Below are positions 23,215-31,907 of a stretch of 64,000 nucleotides of DNA, one piece after another. The position numbers and the translations under genes were made by a program. The stretch covers positions 141,346,211 to 141,410,210 of the forward strand of contig CM043966.1 of the NCBI GenBank assembly GCA_014529385.2, read 5' to 3'. How positions within the stretch are numbered: the first letter of the stretch is position 1; each line of letters opens with the position of its first letter. Under the pieces are notes generated by a model. It did not search any database. It was not told the DNA's origin and saw only the letters and a program-made list of their open reading frames with translations. The stretch is from Adiantum capillus-veneris. Taxonomy: Eukaryota > Streptophyta > Polypodiopsida > Polypodiales > Pteridaceae.

Positions 23215-23289
23215 AATCCCCCCTGGAGTGATGCGGTCAACGAGAGCTGGCACATGAGTAAAGGGAAGTGCCATGCCCTGAGGACGGGA

Positions 23290-26200
23290 TCAGTCCACAA
23301 AGGGGAGTAAGCCCAAAGCTTTGCGGAAAGCTTCAAGCTTCTCACGAGACAATGCCTTTGTGAAAAGATCTGCAAGGTTGTCCTGTGTTGGCACAGAAGC
23401 CAAGCTGATCTCTCCTGCTGAGAGACTCTCCCTGACATAGTGGTAGTGCACCTCAATGTGCTTTGTGCGAGCATGAAAAACTGGGTTCCTCACAATTGCC
23501 AATGCGCTCTGACTGTCAGTGTAGATAGTGTTGGCAGTGTCCTGTCCAACACCCAAATCAGCCATAAGGCGTCTGAGCCATACACACTCAACCGTAGCTG
23601 TGAAGACTGCCCTGTACTCAGCCTCACAACTCGAAGTGGCCATAGTAGGTTGCATCTTGCTCAACCATGATATACATGAACTGCCAAGCATGAAACAAAA
23701 ACCACTTGTTGACACTCTCGTGTCAAAACAACCAGCCCAATCTGAGTCCAAAAAAGCATGTAAGTCTGGCGGCAATGCTCCCCCCTTGGGATAAAACAAG
23801 CCAAGATGTAAAGTGACACTAAGGTAGCGGAAAATCCTCTTGACAGCCTGCCAATGCTTAGACCCTGGGCTATGCATAAATCTGCTGACCTGTGAGACTG
23901 CAAACTGAATATCCGGCCTTGTGTTGCATACATAAATGAGACAGCCAACAACAGTTTGGTAAAGAGTGACATCATCAAGATCGCCAGCATCATGTAGACT
24001 CAACTTCAAACCTGTTTCCATGGGAGTGGCAATAGGATTGCAATCCTCAAGTCCAAACTTACATAGCAATGTCTCTATGTAACTTTTCTGACACAAGGCA
24101 ATACCACCACCACACTGCTTAAACTTTATGCCCAAATAATGATGCAACAGCCCCAAATCTTTCATCTTGAAAGTAGCATTCAAATCAGCCTTAAATTCAT
24201 AAATATGTCTCTCATTTGGTCCACTGATCAGCAAATCATCAACATAAAGAACCACAATGAGAAGTACATCACCCTCACGCTTTACATACAATGTGCTTTC
24301 TGTTGGACTATTACGAAAGCCTTGTTTGACCAAATGAGTGTCAGCTTTCTCATACCAAGCACGAGGAGATTGCTTCAACCCATACAAAGCCTTGTTACAT
24401 TTGCACACTTTGTCCTCTTGTCCTTTTATGAAAAAACCGCGAGGCTGCATTACATAAACTTCCTCAAATATGTTACCATTCAAGAAAGTAGTAACAATGT
24501 CTGATTGATGTACATCCCAACCAAAATGAGTTGCCAATGCACATAGAAAACGCACAGTAGTCATACGACATGTGGGAGCAAACGTCTCTTCATAATCTAT
24601 GCCTTTTTGTTGTGCATAACCCTTTGCAACAAGTCGAGCCTTATGGCAATCGATCTCACCATCCGGCTTGCGTTTCAACTTGTAAACCCACTTCGTACCA
24701 ATGGCCTTTTTGCCAGGAGGCAAATCACATAAAGTCCATGTGTCATTTTCTATAAGTGCATCATTATCTGATTGCATGGCAGCCATCCAATTTTTTGAAA
24801 TTTGTGCTTCATCAAAAGTCAGAGGCTCCTCAACATCATGTAAGCTAGACACAGCCAAAGCATAACAATCTGATGCATAAGATGCATGGCGAGAGCCTGA
24901 ACGAGTACAACTAGACAAAGGTGCATCCAATTTACTGTCACGCAAAGTGTGCACCAGCCATTTTGGCATACCTCTAGCCTGCTCATTTTCAGCCCTTTCC
25001 TCATTAAGTACGTCATGTACATCTGCATCAGTAATAGGCTGTTCTAAAATATTTTCAGAAACCCCCATAGGCTGTACATTTGCCTCATTGGAACTTACAT
25101 TCGTATTTCCACCATTGAAAAGAGGCAACAAAGTGTCATAAATGTCCTGTGAGCTTACATTACTGTCTCTAGTACATGACAGCAAGGGCTGAACAGAATC
25201 TTCCACAAACACTACATCCCGAGAAACCAGAATACGTTTTGTTTGCGGATGATACAACCTATAACCTTTGCTTTCAGCACTATAACCAACAAAAATACAT
25301 TTGACAGCCTTATCATCCAATTTTCTGCGCTGCACTTGTGGCACCAAAGCATATGCCAAACAGCCAAAAACATGCATGTGCTCAATAGAAGGTTTTCTAT
25401 CATGCCATGCTTCATATGGAGTAATAGACTGCAAAGCTTTCGTAGGACACCTGTTAAGTACACAAGTGGCACACATAATGGCCTCAAGCCAAAAAGAATG
25501 TGGCAAAGCTTGACTTTTGACCATACATCGTGCCATTTCCGTCAGTGACCTGTTTTTCCTCTCAGCAACACCATTTTGTTGAGGTGTATAAGGGACTGTA
25601 CATTGGTGTTTTATCCCACGACTAGCCTGAAATGCATTAAATTCATGAGACATATACTCCCCCCCTCGATCGGAACGGAGGGTGCCCATAATACATTTCG
25701 AGACATTTTCAGCCATAGCCAAAAATTGTTTGAAGCACATAAAAACTTCGGACTTCGCTTTAAGTGGAAATACCCATGCATGCCTGGAGTAATAATCAAT
25801 GAAAGTCACGAAGTACAGGTAATTGCCCAAGGACGGAGTTTGCATGGGCCCACAAACATCACTATGCACAAGCTGCAACCTGCATGTGGCCCGAACTGAA
25901 CCATCCTTTGGAAATTTAGAACGCTGCATCTTACCCAAAATACAGCCTTCACAAACATGTTTGACAGGTGCTTCAAGAGGTGGCAAAGAAGCAACCATAT
26001 CAGATTTCTGCAAACACAGCAAACTGGAAAAATTCAGATGACCAAAACGTGCATGCCAAAGTTTTGCATCTGAAATAGCCCTTGAATCTGCAACAGCATT
26101 TGCAAAATTTTGTCCACACTTGTCATACAAAGTGAGCTTATACAGCCCACGGCACAAAAGGCCAGATGCAACAATTTCATCACCAAAACTGAGATCATGA

Positions 26201-26541
26201 ACTGTACATCTGTCATCCACAAATTTGACTACAAGTCCAAGTCTAGCAAGTGCAGATACAGACAAGAGATTCTTCTTGATTCCAGGTACATAAAGTGCAT
26301 CAACAAGTGTGAAGGAACTGCCATTAGCAGCAGTGAGCACAATCTTTCCAACTCCCTGAACTGGATAAGAGGCGTTGTTGGCACAAGTGACTGAATTCCC
26401 ATGAGGGACTGACTCGAGAGACGTAAACAATTCACGATGTGAGGTAATGTGCTTTGTAGCACCACTGTCGAAATACCACACATGTGAATCTACAGCAACT
26501 GACAAGCATGCATCATGGACAGCAGGATTGTAAGTGCACTC
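23290..26541 (-). CDS. pol: Copia B pol: protease, integrase, RT, RNase H, uninterrupted
   Basis: The frame is open from the inserted LTR (26541) to TGA at 23290, over 1080 codons, without a stop. Domains: protease with FDSGATKHIT (about 26475), GAG-pre-integrase zinc site, integrase core D (LVHSDVCGP), D (RSDRGGEY), E (NGVAERKN), RT with ETFAPTCRMTT and YVDD (VVLYVDDLLISG), RNase H with DSDWAGCFDTR, SSCEAEYRAV and YTDSQSALAI. All catalytic residues I can place are present. The natural gag-side start is lost, so this is the C-terminal part of a gag-pol polyprotein; no genuine start codon is evident (the first conserved residues follow the inserted LTR directly). Confidence 0.9.
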   Translation of the reverse strand, partial: ECTYNPAVHDACLSVAVDSHVWYFDSGATKHITSHRELFTSLESVPHGNSVTCANNASYPVQGVGKIVLTAANGSSFTLVDALYVPGIKKNLLSVSALARLGLVVKFVDDRCTVHDLSFGDEIVASGLLCRGLYKLTLYDKCGQNFANAVADSRAISDAKLWHARFGHLNFSSLLCLQKSDMVASLPPLEAPVKHVCEGCILGKMQRSKFPKDGSVRATCRLQLVHSDVCGPMQTPSLGNYLYFVTFIDYYSRHAWVFPLKAKSEVFMCFKQFLAMAENVSKCIMGTLRSDRGGEYMSHEFNAFQASRGIKHQCTVPYTPQQNGVAERKNRSLTEMARCMVKSQALPHSFWLEAIMCATCVLNRCPTKALQSITPYEAWHDRKPSIEHMHVFGCLAYALVPQVQRRKLDDKAVKCIFVGYSAESKGYRLYHPQTKRILVSRDVVFVEDSVQPLLSCTRDSNVSSQDIYDTLLPLFNGGNTNVSSNEANVQPMGVSENILEQPITDADVHDVLNEERAENEQARGMPKWLVHTLRDSKLDAPLSSCTRSGSRHASYASDCYALAVSSLHDVEEPLTFDEAQISKNWMAAMQSDNDALIENDTWTLCDLPPGKKAIGTKWVYKLKRKPDGEIDCHKARLVAKGYAQQKGIDYEETFAPTCRMTTVRFLCALATHFGWDVHQSDIVTTFLNGNIFEEVYVMQPRGFFIKGQEDKVCKCNKALYGLKQSPRAWYEKADTHLVKQGFRNSPTESTLYVKREGDVLLIVVLYVDDLLISGPNERHIYEFKADLNATFKMKDLGLLHHYLGIKFKQCGGGIALCQKSYIETLLCKFGLEDCNPIATPMETGLKLSLHDAGDLDDVTLYQTVVGCLIYVCNTRPDIQFAVSQVSRFMHSPGSKHWQAVKRIFRYLSVTLHLGLFYPKGGALPPDLHAFLDSDWAGCFDTRVSTSGFCFMLGSSCISWLSKMQPTMATSSCEAEYRAVFTATVECVWLRRLMADLGVGQDTANTIYTDSQSALAIVRNPVFHARTKHIEVHYHYVRESLSAGEISLASVPTQDNLADLFTKALSREKLEAFRKALGLLPFVD

Positions 26542-26930
26542 TGGCTCCTCTCTTCTTGTGTAAACCCTTGTGGGCTCCCTTCACCTATAAAAGGGGACCT
26601 CTTCTTCCTTGGAAAAAAAAAGAAGCATTCAAGCCATTGATGAGAGGAATTCTCGAGGGAGTGAGTAGTAATGCCTAATTGTACTTAGCCATTAACATAA
26701 GCCCAAGCCTACACTTTCTCCTAGAGGGAGACTAGCCATTCTTGCAACAAGCTAACCTTGGAAGATCAACTCTAATCAAAGAAGGTCTTGCACTTGGTGT
26801 ATCAATCAAAGTGGAATTATCCACTCTTCTTCTCTCTCCCATCAATAATGGTGCCGAAGGGTTTCAAGTAAGATGTGTTCTACATTGATGTTTTCTTAAT
26901 TTCTTGTTGTTTTCATTTTCATCTCTAATC

Positions 26931-26934
<4 letters not shown>

Positions 26935-26970
<36 letters not shown>
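26935..26970. repeat. (AT)n microsatellite, about 18 units
   Basis: Pure AT repeat within the F-type LTR. The equivalent runs in F itself are about 7 units (30745-30758) and 38 units (35150-35225). Confidence 0.95.
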
Positions 26971-26974
<4 letters not shown>

Positions 26975-27163
26975 CTAATCTCATCTCCTTAACCAAGCCT
27001 ATCTCTCTCATTCTTAGTAATTCATCCTCTCTAGGTTCTCTTTGCTACAGGTACATCTCTCCCCGCAGTATCCTTATTGCCTACGGGCAAGAATAGGGCT
27101 TGGGAGGGAAACTTCTCATCTCTTCACTTCTCTCATATCTACATTTCTCACATACTATCCTAG

Positions 27164-27382
27164 ATGAATAACCCACATGATGATCATTTCTATCGCTTTC
27201 ACTTTGTACGATCTATTAGAATTAACGTATGGATTAGCCGAAAAATACACTTTCAACAACGTATAGTGTTTCTCTTTGGCCCAGAAAGGCTTAATGAAAT
27301 ACTTCTATCACCGGATCCCATCATACTACCTCTCATAGACTATAATTTTTCTTTTGATGTAAGCGTAGTTATCTTGCTATGA
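27164..27382 (+). CDS. LTR small ORF 1 (72 aa), F family
   Basis: ATG to TGA, 72 codons, sense orientation in the LTR, about 570 bp downstream of the TATA box and 200 bp before the LTR end. Its C-terminal half (LFGPERLNEILLS, ILPLIDYN, SFDVSVVILL) is related to the next ORF, which it overlaps by ATGA. It is intact in all three LTR copies in this window (also 30328-30546 and 34733-34951). I recognise no family. The product would be hydrophobic at its end. Differences between copies are few and not clearly synonymous; the case for coding rests on comparison with ORF 2. Confidence 0.5.
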   Translation: MNNPHDDHFYRFHFVRSIRINVWISRKIHFQQRIVFLFGPERLNEILLSPDPIILPLIDYNFSFDVSVVILL

Positions 27383-27591
27383 ACCAAGAGGATTTGTACA
27401 CACAATTAATCCCAATCACTAGACAAAATATATATATTATGGTAAGCACAAAACTACAATTCCAAAGAACAATTCGTAGCCTATTTGGTCAGCCAAGATT
27501 GAATGCCATTAACTCATCCATTAACCCTTTCATATTACCCATGATACGATATGACCATAGCCTTGATGTTTTCATCTTCGTATTGTTTTGA
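27379..27591 (+). CDS. LTR small ORF 2 (70 aa), paralogue of ORF 1
   Basis: Starts at the ATGA shared with ORF 1 and ends at TGA 27591. Conserved with ORF 1: LFG-x2-RLN-x-I, ILP-x-I-x-Y and S-x-DV near the same spacing. Many shared residues use different codons (Gly ggc/ggt, Arg agg/aga, Leu ctt/ttg, Pro cct/ccc, Val gta/gtt), which points to protein-level constraint after duplication. Intact here and in F's 5' LTR (34524-34736), broken by a TAG in F's 3' LTR (30218-30220). Unknown function. Confidence 0.5.
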   Translation: MNQEDLYTQLIPITRQNIYIMVSTKLQFQRTIRSLFGQPRLNAINSSINPFILPMIRYDHSLDVFIFVLF

Positions 27592-27792
27592 CATTCTCTT
27601 TTGCATTCTTTCTTTGTGTGTGTGAATGCAAGAGAGAAAGAGTGAGTCTTCTTTGATTGCACTTCTTTCCAAACCCTAGTCTTCATGGCATCTATGGTTT
27701 AACTCCTTCATATAGTTTTTGTTGAGTTCTCTCACAAACTCTCACAGCCATAAGCCCGGTGCTTTCCTGGCAAGACCGCAAATTTCTCGACA

Positions 27793-28200
27793 ACGCAGCA
27801 AAGCAATTTTAGCCTCATTGCGGCTTGCATAAAGACCTGCTAAAATATCCCAAGCCTGTTTTGCAGATTTTGCTAAACGGATGTGAGGAACAATGGTGCG
27901 CTTCACAGACAACGCAATCAATGCATGAGCCTGCGCATCCTTAACATCCCAACGAGCTTGTTTTTTCGTAGGCAAAACAACTCTAACAGCTGCAATCCTT
28001 GCAGCAAGACCTGCAACATCCTCAACATCACCTACATCCTCAGAACCAGGACGTACATCAATGCCCTGCACAATGTTCCAGACACCCTTTGACACAAGAA
28101 TATGTTTCATCATATAAGCCCACATAGGGTAGTTGTCCCCATCCAACCTGTCCTCAGCAGAAAACATCTTGAACATATCTGTGTTGTTTTTGTCATCCAT
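27793..28200 (-). pseudogene. gag: Copia B gag N-terminal part
   Basis: Start ATG at 28200 (MDDKNNTDMFKMFSAED), 136 codons of copia gag (LDGDNYPMWAYMMKH, AKQAWDILAGLYASRNEAK), then the embedded LTR cuts the frame. The rest of gag and the zinc knuckle are gone, so particle formation is not possible from this copy. Leader 28201-28548 is non-coding. Confidence 0.88.
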
Positions 28201-28548
28201 GGTAAATGCTGCACCTGATGTGAAAACTGCCCAAAAATAGGATAAACAGAGCGGGAACAACCTGTGCTATATAGCACAAATCGTAGAAGACTATACGGCA
28301 CCTGTTATGTAGAAAATGGAACTGACAGAAATTCTGCACAAAATGACGAAATAGCGTGTGCAGTACTGCATGTAGTGGAAACGTAGGCCGAAATGAGCCC
28401 AAATCAAAATTCTGAGCAGACCGAGGTCTTCGAGGTCTCCCAAAATTTTTGTCGATCTGCGAACGCTCGCCAAAACTCACTGAAATCGGAGAAAGTGAGC
28501 AGGCATGTGCTAGAGCAACTAGCGACTAAGCCCGGGAGGACGTGACCT

Positions 28549-28562
28549 GCTCTGATACCAAT
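28549..28562 (-). other. Primer binding site of copia B
   Basis: Minus-strand ATTGGTATCAGAGC directly next to the 5' LTR; complementary to initiator Met tRNA. Confidence 0.9.
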
Positions 28563-28789
28563 TGTTGGAATTAGGGTTGCAGAGAAACACACACAGCTTG
28601 GAGAAGACAAAGGAAGCTCAAGGCACACAATAGAGAGTGTATTACTTGGTGTACAATGGAAAGATAGATAGCCCTAGAGTGATGGGCGTATATACAATGC
28701 ACGGGGGAAAAAACCTCCTAAAGAGGGAAAAAATGCCCCGGCGGTCCTAGTGTGTTCACACACATCACTACCACATGTATATGGTAACA
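28563..28789 (-). repeat. Copia B 5' LTR
   Basis: 227 bp with the same ends as the 3' LTR, followed on the outside by the target duplication CAAAC. Confidence 0.93.
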
Positions 28790-29918
28790 CAAACACCCAT
28801 ACCTCATGTGACATTATCAAATTTCACTAGTTCCTAAGTGGAGTAACTATATAGTTACTTACTTATCAAGCAAAACATTTTTGGAGGATATGAGTAAATG
28901 TCGCCAAAGAGCTAATGAAACTGAAGCAAGAGAATATGCTCTTATTGGAAACCAATTGTATCGGAGAGGAAAGGACCAACATTTGCTTCTTTGTGCAAAT
29001 GAAGATGAATATATACCCACTCTAGAACAAGAACATGGTGAATTAGCTGGAGGTCACTTTTCTAGTAAAACCATCTCTAGAGTAATTTTAATGGCAGGCA
29101 TATGGTGGCCGAAACTTTTTGCAAATGCCAAAAAATATGTTCAAAGATGTGATGCATGCCAACGAGCAAAAATGCCAACCAGGGTAGATAGCATGTCTTT
29201 AAGACCAATGAAGGGGGCTAGAGCTTTTGCAAAATGGGGCATAGATTTTGTCGGACCAATACAACCACCTGCTTATAGAACCCAAGCTCAATATATCATT
29301 ATACCTACGCACTATTTGACCAAGTGGGTAGAGGCTAAGGCAACCAAGAAGAATGATGCTAGAACCACAGCCGCATTCTTGTATGAGAATGTATTCACAA
29401 GATATGAACTACCAATAGAAATTGTCAGTGATAGGGGAACTCATTTCCTCAATGAGGTAATTGAGTATTTTTTGAGCACACAAATAAAATTCTTAGCTCG
29501 ATATTGAGTAGTTAGTTCAGGACAAACTGATTGGGAAATGAATCTACATGCCGCTCTATGGGCTTATAGAGTTTCATTCAAGAGAGCTTTAAATGCTACA
29601 CCCTTTAATCTTGTTTATGGTCTTGATTCCATACTATCGATAGAATTTCTATTGTCGACACTAAGGGTAGCTAAAGACCTTGAGTGGACCGGACATGAAT
29701 TGTCAGAGAGGCTTGAAGATTTAGAAAATCTTGATGAACAAAGGCTAACAACAGTAGCTCACATCTATGCACAAAAACCAAAGCAAAAACAATTTTTTGA
29801 TTCACATCTAGTCACAAAAATCTTCAAAAAAGGGGACCTAGTTTTAGTTTATTCCCTTAAGCAACACATTCCCAAATTCAAAAAAAAAGGAAAGTGGACC
29901 ATTTATCATTGAAGACGT
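28790..29918 (+). pseudogene. pol: Gypsy I/E integrase with second zinc module, catalytic Glu region deleted
   Basis: Resumes the frame interrupted by copia B. After a linker comes a second zinc module (EHGELAGGHFSSKT, IWWPKLFANAKKY, CDACQRAK), fully H2C2, then integrase core D (WGIDFVGPI) and D (VSDRGTHFLNE). At about 29500-29530 the frame breaks and jumps to the segment with ALWAYRVSFKRALN, so the stretch that normally holds the catalytic Glu is missing. The C-terminal part (KKGDLVLVYSLKQHIP, KFKKKGKW) follows, and the element ends where F begins (29919). Integrase inserts the cDNA; this copy cannot. Confidence 0.85.
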
Positions 29919-31223
29919 TGTCGAGAAATTTGCGGTCTTGCCTGGAAAGCACCGGGCTTATGGCTGTGAGAGTTTGTGAGAGAACTCAACAAAACTATAT
30001 GAAGGAGTTAAACCATAGATGCCATGAAGACTAGGGTTTGGAAAGAAGTGCAATCAAAGAAGACTCACTCTTTCTCTCTTGCACTCACACACACAAAGAA
30101 AGAACACAAAAGAGAATGTCAAAACAATACGAAGATGAAAACATCAAGGATATGGTCATATCGTATCATGGGTAATATGAAAGGGTTAATGGATGAGTTA
30201 CTGGCATTCAATCTTGGCTAACCAAATAGGCTACGAATTGTTCTTTGGAATTGTAGTTTTGTGCTTACCATAATATATATATTTTGTCTAGTGATTGGGA
30301 TTAATTGTGTGTACAAAACCTCTTGGTTCATAGCAAGATAACTACGCTTACGTCAAAAGAAAAGTTATAGTCTATGAGAGGTAGTATAATAGGGTCCGGT
30401 GATAGAAGTATTTCATTGAGCCTTTCTGGGCCAAAGAGAAACACTATACTTTGTTGAAAGTGTATTTTACGGCTAATCCATACGTTAATTCTAATAGATT
30501 GTACAAAGTGAAAGCGATAGAAATGATCATCATGTGGGTTATTCATCTAGGATAGTATGTGAGAAATGTAGATATGAGAGCAGTGAAGAGATGAGAATTT
30601 TCCCTCCCAAGCCCTATTCTTGCCCGTAGGCAATAAGGATATTGCGGGGAGAGATGTACCTGTAGCAAAGAGAACCTAAAATTTATAGAGAGGATGAATT
30701 ACTAAGAGTGAGAGAGATAGGTTTGGTTAAGGAGATGAGATTAGATATATATATATATGTTGGATTAGAGATGAAAAAGAAAACAACAAGAAATCAAGAA
30801 AACATCAATGTAGAACACATCTTACTTGACAAACCCTTTGGCACCATTATTGATGGAGAGAGAAGAAGAGTGGATAATTCCACTTTGATTGATACATCAA
30901 GTGCAAGACCTTCTTTGATTAGAGTTGATCTTCCAAGGTTAGCTTGTTGCAAGAATGGCTAGTCTTCTTCTAGGAGAAAGTGTAGGCTTAGGCTTATGTT
31001 AATGGCTAAGTACAATTTGGCATTACTACTCACTCCCTCATGAATTCCTCTCATCAATGGCTTGAATGCTTGAGTTCTTTTCAAGGAAGAAGAGGTCCCC
31101 TTTTATAGGTGAAGGGAACCCTCAAGCGTTTACACAAGAAGAGAGGAGCCAATGTGAACAGGAATTGGAAAAGTTGGAAATGAGCTATCTCTGCATGATG
31201 TGGGCAGACTGGGGTCCAGTATT
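29919..31223 (-). repeat. Element F 3' LTR
   Basis: Shares sequence with the other LTR from TTTCTCGACA (29919 end) to ACTGGACCCC (31217-31223). The TG start is uncertain; TGGACCCC at 31217 is my choice. TATA box CCTATAAAAGG at about 31105-31115 (minus). Contains small ORF 1 (30546-30328) and small ORF 2, the latter broken by TAG at 30218-30220. 31224-31907 is 3' untranslated sequence without recognisable features. Confidence 0.8.
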
Positions 31224-31907
31224 TTGATCATATCTCCTCAACCGTAGCTCCAAATAAAAAAGTAAAAATATGGGCAAACAATTCAGCTCATTAGCTACGA
31301 TTTTCATTTTAAAATTGTTTTCCAATTCGGATTGGAACCTTGTGTAAAAAATTCATCAAAATAGGGTCCATTTCTGGCAGCAAAAGTCTTCATGTGGTCC
31401 CCTTAGCCTAGACTTTCATTTGATTCCAAAGGACACCTCATGCCATATGAAAGCATGACATTGCTCCTTGACAAAGTTTTGTAATCATGCTTGCAATAAT
31501 GCATTAAAATAAGTGTATCTTTGAAATCATGCCATCTAGTGTCCCACTAGGATATGATTCCCTCCTAGTAGCTATTTAAAAAGAAATATAAGAAAAATAT
31601 GAAAAATACATAGAATATATATATATTGGAGTTTACCCTAGATATAGGATCTAGCTAGGGTGTGAGATGATAATGAGATAGTAGAAATAAAGAATCAATG
31701 CTTTTTGCCCTAAGTTAAAGAGGCGGAGCTATTGATGCTTTTCCCATAGTATTTTCTGATGGTAAAGTAAGAATAGGTTACCCTTGAGAAAAATAATAGG
31801 ATGAGATAGAAGGCTTATTATTATACTTAAATAAGCATATGTACATTATAGGAAATATAAATATGTATCTAAAAATTACAAGATAACTCTTGTAGCATGC
31901 GTTCCCA

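Larger units (their letters stand above)
26542..27792 (+). repeat. F-family LTR embedded in copia B (no target duplication)
   Basis: 1251 bp, from TGGCTCCTCTC to TTTCTCGACA, closely matching the LTRs of element F (29919-31223, 34324-35690) in reverse orientation. It carries a TATA box (CCTATAAAAGG, about 26584-26594), two tandem small ORFs and an AT run. Flanks are CACTC (left) and ACGCA (right), so there is no target duplication. Compared with F it lacks the first 70-odd bases. Replacement of copia sequence rather than insertion into it suggests a deletion or gene-conversion event. Confidence 0.85.
22989..28789 (-). mobile_element. Ty1/copia element B, complete ends, gag disrupted
   Basis: 5801 bp, with 226- and 227-bp LTRs and perfect target duplications CAAAC (22984-22988 and 28790-28794). 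Minus strand: primer site at 28562-28549, gag from 28200, pol 26541-23290, polypurine tract next to the 3' LTR. About 0.62 kb covering the gag end, zinc knuckle and protease entry (positions 2220-2838 in copia A) is replaced by an F-type LTR (26542-27792). It sits inside the integrase region of gypsy I/E. Confidence 0.93.

Noticed and set aside
26935-26970. AT run as replication origin or regulatory site
   Set aside because: Simple microsatellite of variable length in three LTR copies.
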